A stretch of DNA of 64,000 nt from Piscicola geometra (taxonomy: Eukaryota; Annelida; Clitellata; Hirudinida; Piscicolidae), in assembly GCA_943735955.1 (NCBI GenBank), contig OX030957.1:387001-451000 (forward strand), in the 5' to 3' direction. Of the stretch, positions 56,098 through 64,000 are shown piece after piece. A model generated the notes under the pieces. That model had not been told where the DNA came from. It saw only the letters and a list, made by a program, of their open reading frames with translations, and did no database searches. The first letter of the stretch is position 1; every line of letters starts with the position of its first letter. A program made the translations under genes and the position numbers.

Positions 56098-59000
56098 TTA
56101 ATTTCACCGGAGTCTATAACTATTAAGGAAATGAAGAAAAGTCAGATTGACACAATTATTACGAATGATCCTGCACGTGTTTCCACAATGGCAATGAATC
56201 TTAGTAAAAGTATAGCTTGGAAAAGCTTTGTCAAAGTATTGGTTGATGGGTGCCATACAGAATTCGTGCAATGCAAAGACTGCAAAGTGTTGATTCAGCA
56301 TTTAAATTCCTGTGGCACCTCTGGCATGCTGAAACACAAAAAAGCATGCACTGGCAGTCCAGTTGTGAATCAAATAACGCAGAATACTCTCACATTTTCT
56401 CAAAAGTCTGTTTCTCCTAATTTAAAGAATAATTTGACCAAGGCCATCTCCCTATTTTGTGCTCAAGACATGAGAGCCTTCGTCACGGTTGAAGGTGAAG
56501 GTTTCATTCAGGTGGCTCAAAAACTCATCGATATTGGAGCCTCATATGGCCGGGGTCTGAAGGCTAAAGATGTATTGCCTTGCGAAAAAACAGTGAGGCA
56601 ATACCAGGAAAAAAATGTCTTAACAGTGATTACCAAATTAAAAGGAGAATTTACAAAGGTGTGTAATTTTATAAATTAATTTATGCATTTAATTATTAAT
56701 AAAAATAAATATTTATAAATTTCAATCTATTACAGAACAATGGTTCTAAAAGTTTTTCCCTTGATATTTGGAAGAATAAACGTTCTGGAGATTCACATTT
56801 GGGAGTCACCATACATTATGTTAAAGACAATAATGGAGAATGGGAGCTTCAAGACAGAGTTTTGGCAACAATTGCTTTTAATGTAAATCACTCATCCAGA
56901 AATATTCTTGAGGAGATGAATAAACTCTGCATGGTAATTTTTTAAACAATTTTTCATAAATATTTAAAAAATAATTTATACAAGATAAATATCCACATGT
57001 TTTAATATTTCAAATGTTATTTTATGATTCCAGGAATATGGTATTCAATCATTAGACTATTGTACCTTCACGACTGACAATGCCTCAAATGTAAAAAAGG
57101 CTTTTAACAATTCTGATGAAATGATTTGGCTGGGCTGTTCTGTTCATGATTTAAATCTTGCATTATCCAAAAAGTTTTCTGAGTTGGCAGCAGATAACCC
57201 AATATCTTTACTAATTGAGAATGCTAAAGATGTTGTAAAATACGTCAAGAAGACTGGGTAATTAATTTTCACATTTTTCATACAGTAAAAAAAAATTAAA
57301 ATTGATATTTTAATTTCAACATAATTTGTTATAAAATTTTATTTTTTTATAGCAAGCAAAAGGAGCTTTTAAACATGGGAAAACAAACACTTAAACAAGA
57401 ATCATCTACAAGATTTAATTCGATTTATTTCATGTTGAAATCAGTATATGATGGAATGGATTCTTTAAAAATTATTCTTAAGCAAACCCCCAAGTATGGA
57501 AATCTCTATTTCATCGACACTCCTCACTTAAAAGAAGTTTTAAATGCACTAGAAATGTATAACGAAGCCACCATTGCATTGTCAATGTCAAAAGCTCCAA
57601 CATTACATTTGAAGTTGTTATGGCGAGTCCAAATATTAGGGAGATTAGAGCAAATGAGTGATGATGAAAACTTGTCAAATGAAATCAAACTGGTAAGTTA
57701 ATTTTTTTATTTCGTAAATTAATACTTTGAATTTGACTTTTTAATTTCCAGTTGATTGCTCAGTTGATCATTTCGACAAAAGAAAAGATGCCCATTGATC
57801 TTATTCATATGGCAGCATGTCTGTTGCATCCTCAGTATAAAAGAATAATAAGAAAAGAGTTTGGGATAGAACAAGAAATAAATACCAAGACTTTCATTAG
57901 AGAAAATTTAATTCCATTTTGTACAGCCAGGCCAAGCTGCAGTTCTGTTGAAAAAAAAGATACAAATTATGGTTATTTAACCCTATTATGTTTGTTTTTA
58001 TAACGTAAAAATTATAATACATTTATTATACTATCAAATTATACGAATGATTTTATTTTTGCAGTTGTGGAGAATAAGAATGCTGTTAAAAAACATATTT
58101 CTAACATTATTGATGAATTAATAATAATGAACGAGGAAGAAAATTCAGAAGAGGATGAATTGTACAAATATTCACAATTACGTCCCAACAAAATTGAAGA
58201 TGATAAAGATGTTTTATTTTATTGGAGTAAAATGAACAATTTTCCAATACTACAAGAAGTAGCCAAAATGTTGTTTAGTATACCTGCAAGTTCTATTCCC
58301 TGTGAACGGAATTTTTCAACATGTGGTCGTTTAACTTCAGACCCAAGATCATCTAATTTGAAAGCTGAAACTCTGGACGGTTTAACGCGCGTTAAAAGCA
58401 ATAAAGACTTGATTTAATTAGTTAAAAACAATGACTAACTTCATTACTTTTATCTCAATATATATTTGAAGCGTGTTTGTTTCGAAAAAAAATATTTTTT
58501 GACTTTCAAATAAAAAAATTTAGGACTAGCAAGTTTGGGACCAGTGATAACGGCAGTGGAAATGAATAAAGAGACCTCAAAAAAATTTCGGGAACGGGAC
58601 GGGAAAAAAAATTTCGGGAACGGGACGGGACGGGAATCAAAATTCTGATGGCCCATCGGGAACGGGACGGGACGGGAAAAAAAATTTCGGGAACGGGACG
58701 GGACGGGAATCAAAATTCTGATGGCCCATCGGGAACGGGACGGGACGGGAAAAAAAATTTCGGGAACGGGACGGGACCGGGAATGAAAAATCGTCCATGT
58801 CCGACCTCTAATTTGGAAAGAAGATTAGATTTCTGAATAGGTCTAAGACAAAAGCCGTGTCAAAATCGCGACACTTTTTTATTAAACATTTGTTTTTATG
58901 CTTTTATTTTTTTCGCTTTTGATGTTCACTTTAAATTAAATTTGTCAAATTAAAAATTATTTTAAAAAAGATTTTTAACTATTTAGTTTTTACAAAACTT

Positions 59001-60804
59001 ATATATTCTCCCACTACTTCCTAATTCTTTATAATGTATTTTCTTCCATTAAGTAATTCTGTTGAGTAATCTACTAGCTATCTCATCACAAGATACTGTG
59101 TCATTTGAATTTATTAACATCACTTCCCAATTCTGATCTGGAAATATGACAAACTATCTATAAATATTAATGACGTAACCAATATTATCAAGAAATACAC
59201 ATTTCTTCATGATGATGATGATGGACATTAAATGCGCAATATGTGTTATATGTTTATTTTTGAAACGTAAATTAATTTTTATATAAATGTATATGTCTGT
59301 TCAAACAAAATAATTGTAAAAATGTTTTTTAATAGTTTAAAAATTATTTTTTTAAAGTTTAAAAATAAATTTTTTATAGCAAAATCCCTACTGAAACCTT
59401 ATTTAATTTTTTTAGATAGGTTGAAATTTTCGACATCAAACATTACAGTTATTTAACAATTTCTAATTGATGAATTATTTTTGTTATTTAAACTTTTAAT
59501 ATTTATAATAATTTTATTTTGGGAAAAGATTCGATTCGATAAATCAAATATTTTCCGGATACTTGATCCATCATTTGGATACCCGTTGCTTTCTCTAAGT
59601 AGAATATATGGATTTTAAAGTGGCCCAAAATACAAAAAACTATCATGAAGTAATATAGGCTGAAAATCTCATTATTAAATTATTATTAAAAAAAGTTTAA
59701 ACTTATCGATAATCAATAAATGGTTAAGAATTAAATGTTCTTAAAAATATCCTATGTGCTAAAAAGTGTTTAAATCTTGCTTGGAGGCTGAAGCTCGGTG
59801 AACCAAGTCAACAACGTTCATTACTAAATTGTATTGTAGAATTGAAGACAGTCAAAGGAGGATTTGATTATTTTTGGGATTATACAAATTCAAAGAAAGA
59901 AATTTGTTTAAACATAAAACTTTCTAATAGCTCATTTAAAAGAACATTAACGAAAAATCAAGAATTTATCGCGATTCTTAAGATCTTGAGTATCACAGGA
60001 ATGGGGAATTAAGCATGGCATAACGCACTCTTGTCCTTTTCTTCAAAAGACTTAAAACCATTTTTTTCTCGTTACTTTTTTTTGTTTTGAAATTTTAGAA
60101 AAGTATTTTTAGGTTCATTTGAAACCGCTTAGTTTGACAAGTGATGAGGATCGAATATTTTTTCTTTAAATTTTTATCTATTACTAAATCCACCGCTTAC
60201 TAGACCTTCATTAACTGCCCACTTCAATTATTCTCTTAGATTCAACCTCCTTATCTAAAGCCACATCCCGCGGCATTCTGAGAGCGACATCCGTGTGTGA
60301 ATACTCCAAAAGAGGTTTTGCTAGATTTATTATATTCCTAAAACTGAATGATTCAAGAAAATAGGAATCAAATATCAAATTAATTGAAGGGGAAATAAAA
60401 TGAGTTTGTTGAAATCAACTTTATTTTTCCAATTTCAGTGTGCTATCAGGAATCTATACAACCAGCAATTTCCAATTCCAGCCAACTCTCACCAACTTCA
60501 AACAACCTATCCAAGAGCCCCAACCAACTTTTCAGCACTACACACCTCCTCATTCCACCTTCTCAACGGAGAAACTCAATCGAACGAGCTTCCTCTCTAA
60601 ACACACCTTCGAACACTAGATGCTGCTATTGTCAAGAAACCCACCCCAGCATCAACCCAAGCCAGTGTGACAGCCATCAGTATGGCAACCAGTGCTGCCA
60701 AGCTAACTGCTTTCTGAAGGCCAGATCGTTGTCCACTTGCGTGTACGCTAATGACGGTAGAGTCTCCAGGAGACCATCGCATATCGTAACTTTTGACAAG
60801 AAAG
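36882..60804 (+). CDS. Cav3: T-type voltage-gated calcium channel alpha-1 subunit, 5' half
   Basis: Sixteen exons (about 1,739 residues) are visible: 36882-37256, 38455-38544, 38902-38961, 39096-39178, 42577-42636, 42824-42861, 43102-43200, 43456-43528, 43679-43858, 44072-44165, 46376-46468, 50826-50995, 51195-51485, 51615-53412, 54173-55520 and 60439-60804. The gene continues past the right edge. The product is the pore subunit of a low-voltage-activated Ca channel in the plasma membrane. Domain I order: S1 [18 protein letters not shown]2 [14 protein letters not shown]3 [13 protein letters not shown]4 [18 protein letters not shown] with five basic residues; S5 [15 protein letters not shown]; the pore region [13 protein letters not shown] then VISLAGW; S6 [19 protein letters not shown]. 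This matches Cav3 rather than Cav1/2 or NALCN. Odd points: Ala at the selectivity-filter Glu, a very long Asn-rich I-II loop, one GC donor, and an unclear first splice. Confidence 0.93.
39179..42576 (+). other. Cav3 intron 4, 3.4 kb
   Basis: AT-rich intron between the S3 and S3-S4 exons. I see no exon, RNA gene or mobile element. Open frames at 39625-39855 and 41812-42264 are Phe/Leu-rich AT artefacts. Confidence 0.6.
43679..44165 (+). CDS. Cav3: Cav3 exons for the domain I extracellular loop and pore entrance
   Basis: Exons 43679-43858 and 44072-44165 encode the Cys-containing loop between IS5 and the pore helix ([28 protein letters not shown]) and the start of the pore helix ([13 protein letters not shown]). 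Loop Cys positions match those of vertebrate T-type channels. The second exon ends CAG followed by GCGAGT, so its donor looks like a GC donor. Confidence 0.85.
44166..46375 (+). other. Cav3 intron 10, 2.2 kb, with GC donor
   Basis: Begins GCGAGT and ends CACCAG. I scanned it for a second pore exon carrying a TLEGW-like motif and saw none. The content is AT-rich. Confidence 0.6.
46376..46468 (+). CDS. Cav3: Cav3 pore-filter exon of domain I (Glu replaced by Ala)
   Basis: A 93-base, phase-0 exon with clean borders (CACCAG before, GTAAGT after). It encodes [20 protein letters not shown] then [11 protein letters not shown]. Vertebrate T-type channels have [20 protein letters not shown] here. The Glu of TLEGW is one of the four acidic filter residues (EEDD); here the codon is GCT (Ala). 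The rest of the exon is well conserved, so it is not a decayed exon. No alternative exon with Glu is visible in the 2.2-kb intron upstream. Confidence 0.88.
47361..47459 (+). repeat. Left inverted repeat of the 1.7-kb element
   Basis: Inverted partner of 48946-49048, with only a few differences and one four-base gap. Confidence 0.85.
47480..47700 (+). repeat. Imperfect AT-rich tandem repeat inside the element
   Basis: The block AATATAATTTAGATGTTATT with its flanks (AAAATC, then ATCTAAAC-TACAGTTTTTTT) occurs about three times with a period near 90-100 bases. Confidence 0.75.
48237..48530 (-). pseudogene. Cys-rich C-terminal coding remnant of the inverted-repeat element
   Basis: The minus-strand frame reads [20 protein letters not shown], then about 30 residues later [34 protein letters not shown] and a stop. 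The dense Cys/His pattern (CxC-C-CxC-C-CH-C) looks like a zinc-binding knot of a kind often found at the C-terminus of transposon proteins. The frame stays open for about 100 codons. The family is not named. Confidence 0.55.
48612..48878 (-). pseudogene. N-terminal coding remnant of the inverted-repeat element
   Basis: The minus-strand frame from the ATG at 48878 reads [43 protein letters not shown] and [15 protein letters not shown] possible donor (CAA|GTAAGT) follows directly. The basic, helical look would suit a DNA-binding part of a transposase, but I do not recognise it. Joining it to the downstream Cys-rich frame at the only clear acceptor (AAAG|GTGCAC) breaks the frame, so the gene is probably decayed or has another exon. 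Confidence 0.5.
48946..49048 (-). repeat. Right inverted repeat of the 1.7-kb element
   Basis: Inverted partner of 47361-47459. It lies about 68 bases upstream of the minus-strand ATG at 48878. Confidence 0.85.
49230..49580 (-). pseudogene. LINE reverse-transcriptase remnant
   Basis: On the minus strand, about 49560 to 49340 reads [40 protein letters not shown], then TVQCDGSTS. This matches the palm region of non-LTR retrotransposon reverse transcriptases around motif A (F-D-L-KA-D), followed by the usual GLF-L-K-GCP-K and GS-S stretches. The frame then breaks and the YxDD part is missing, so it is a short dead fragment in a Cav3 intron. Confidence 0.7.
49566..49620 (+). repeat. Retroposon-type 3' tail with (TTGA)n
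   Basis: GAAAGAGTGCTATAGAAATTGATT followed by TTGA repeats looks like the 3' end of a LINE or SINE on the plus strand, comparable to GGGCGCTATACAAAA in the SINE at 19214. It points away from the adjacent minus-strand reverse-transcriptase remnant, so it may be from another insertion. Confidence 0.5.
51195..55520 (+). CDS. Cav3: Cav3 exons for the giant I-II loop
   Basis: Exons 51195-51485, 51615-53412 and 54173-55520. The first is very basic after S6 ([17 protein letters not shown]), at the position of the gating-brake helix of T-type channels. The second is a 1.8-kb exon of low complexity in which a motif of the type RAxSxN recurs. The third is Asn-rich with a pure Asn run coded by (AAC)n at 55159-55221. 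The end of the second exon is not certain: 53412 (AAT|GTTGGG) keeps phase 0, while the stronger-looking donor at 53459 (ACAG|GTAAAC) would be out of frame. Confidence 0.8.
55159..55221 (+). repeat. (AAC)n repeat coding for poly-Asn in Cav3
   Basis: About 21 consecutive AAC codons inside an otherwise open exon. The repeat stays in frame, so length changes alter only the Asn count. Confidence 0.95.
55663..55670 (+). repeat. Target-site duplication, left copy
   Basis: ATTTGGAA, identical to 58811-58818. Confidence 0.92.
55676..55890 (+). repeat. Left subterminal G-rich array of the hAT element
   Basis: GGGTACCCGCGGG-type repeats, then many CGGGAACGGGAA and CGGGAAAAGTCGGGAA units. These are likely transposase binding sites by analogy with other hAT elements, whose ends carry clusters of short motifs. 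Confidence 0.75.
55990..58417 (+). CDS. hAT transposase with BED-type zinc finger
   Basis: Six exons, 55990-56658, 56736-56933, 57034-57257, 57353-57692, 57752-57971 and 58065-58417, give 667 residues with no stop or frameshift. Translation may instead start at the second ATG (56026, MSATSSSN). Order: Ser-rich N-terminus; BED-like finger (CKDC then LKHKKAC); catalytic region with LDIW (first Asp candidate), [12 protein letters not shown] (second Asp) and GCSVHDLNL (the C-x2-H of hAT enzymes); C-terminal dimerisation part with [18 protein letters not shown], which contains the Glu of the DDE triad. The protein cuts and reinserts the element in the nucleus. The last donor (TATG|GTTATT, 57972) was chosen by phase. 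Confidence 0.9.
58586..58798 (+). repeat. Right subterminal G-rich array of the hAT element
   Basis: Tandem copies, near-identical and about 70 bases long, each of GGAACGGGACGGGA plus AAAAAAAATTTC and ATCAAAATTCTGATGGCCC. Same strand orientation as the left array. Confidence 0.85.
58811..58818 (+). repeat. Target-site duplication, right copy
   Basis: ATTTGGAA, identical to 55663-55670. Confidence 0.92.
58819..60438 (+). other. Rest of the Cav3 intron after the hAT element
   Basis: AT-rich DNA with no exon or further element recognised. Confidence 0.55.
60439..60804 (+). CDS. Cav3: Cav3 exon of the I-II loop with Cys cluster
   Basis: Acceptor TTTCAG at 60438 and donor AAAG|GTCTGT at 60805; it joins the previous exon in phase 1 and leaves in phase 1. 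It encodes a further copy of the recurring motif (IERASSLN) and a Cys-rich patch ([26 protein letters not shown]), loosely like the CPYC patch of vertebrate I-II loops. No membrane segment follows inside the window. Confidence 0.75.
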
Positions 60805-63672
<2,868 letters not shown>

Positions 63673-63991
63673 TCAAGGCATAACTTTTCTTTTTTTGCAA
63701 CTTCTTTGGTGCTCATTTGTAGACACATCTCTTTTCAGTGTCCAGCAAACAAAATGCAGGTACTCTTGATGTCTGTTTCGATAAAAAGTGTTTCGAACAT
63801 CGTCACAAAGAATATTTTTATCTTTCAGTCTCGATGCTAAAAGTTCAGCAGCTGATTTAGATAAGTTGAGATCACGAACTAAATCATTTAGTTCCATTTG
63901 TGAAAATGGAGTTGGAACATCTTCATTAACTAATACGTCATCATCTTCTTTTTTCTCTTCAACAGATGAGTTTTCATCCCTTTCAACTGTT
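63673..63991 (-). pseudogene. Internally deleted transposon-type gene
   Basis: The minus-strand frame, possibly opening at an acceptor AAACAG (63992), reads an acidic start, then ELNDLVRDLNLSKSAAELLA, SRLKDKNIL, TFYRNRHQEYLHF, and directly VCWTLKRDVST, SCKKRKVMP and a stop. From memory, the first part is the N-terminal region and the last 25 residues the C-terminal end of one large uncharacterised multi-copy family known from aphids, Hydra and other invertebrates. The several hundred residues between are missing, yet the frame continues. A search would be needed to confirm. It may continue beyond the right edge. Confidence 0.45.
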
Positions 63992-64000
63992 TAGTTCAGT

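Larger units (their letters stand above)
55671..58810 (+). mobile_element. Complete hAT-family DNA transposon (3,140 bases)
   Basis: Terminal inverted repeats TAGAGGTCGGAC (55671-55682) and GTCCGACCTCTA (58799-58810) are perfect over 12 bases. They are flanked by a perfect 8-base target duplication ATTTGGAA (55663-55670 and 58811-58818), which fits the nTnnnnAn pattern of Ac-like hAT elements. Subterminal G-rich arrays (CGGGAACGGGA type) occur at both ends. The interior encodes one uninterrupted six-exon transposase. It sits in the Cav3 intron between the exons ending 55520 and starting 60439, in the same orientation as that gene. Intact ends, target duplication and open frame point to a recent insertion. 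Confidence 0.95.

Overview
The window is nuclear DNA from an invertebrate animal. It is AT-rich and intron-rich (many introns of 40 bases to about 5 kb with GT-AG borders), and full of simple repeats and transposon remains. It holds four recognisable metazoan genes, one unrecognised single-pass receptor-like gene and one complete hAT DNA transposon. The protein set (a Frizzled-4-like receptor, MFSD11, GAPDH, a T-type Ca channel) and the sequence style suggest a lophotrochozoan such as an annelid or leech. That placement is an inference from style, not from a search.

Layout. About 4.2-10.1 kb, plus strand: the 3' part of a gene with a sushi-like module, one membrane helix and a Gln/His-rich tail, followed by a 550-base GT array. 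13.8-17.5 kb, plus: a complete three-exon Frizzled receptor. 19.2-20.2 kb: a tRNA-derived SINE next to a decayed transposon-type coding remnant. 20.6-25.1 kb, plus: a complete 14-exon MFSD11 (UNC93-like major facilitator) gene. 26.5-26.7 kb: a second, inverted SINE of the same family. 27.4-31.6 kb, minus: a complete 11-exon GAPDH gene. 36.9-60.8 kb and beyond the right edge, plus: the first half of a Cav3 (T-type) calcium channel, covering the N-terminus, domain I and a very long I-II loop. Domain II lies outside the window. The right edge carries an internally deleted transposon-type gene on the minus strand.

The Cav3 introns hold several mobile elements: an element with inverted repeats of about 100 bases and a Cys-rich coding remnant (47.3-49.05 kb), a LINE reverse-transcriptase remnant (49.2-49.6 kb), and a 3,140-base hAT transposon with 12-base terminal repeats, a perfect 8-base target duplication and a fully open six-exon transposase (55.67-58.81 kb).

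Points most worth a second look. The domain I pore loop of the Cav3 channel has Ala where T-type channels carry the selectivity-filter Glu. The I-II loop is about 1,300 residues long, Asn-rich, and repeats a short Arg-Ala-x-Ser-x-Asn motif five times. Two introns appear to use GC donors. Minisatellites start almost exactly at splice sites in MFSD11 and GAPDH. The genes are ordinary neighbours with unrelated roles (Wnt reception, transport, glycolysis, excitability). I see no operon-like or multi-gene system here. Exon borders were derived by hand from reading-frame phase and splice dinucleotides.
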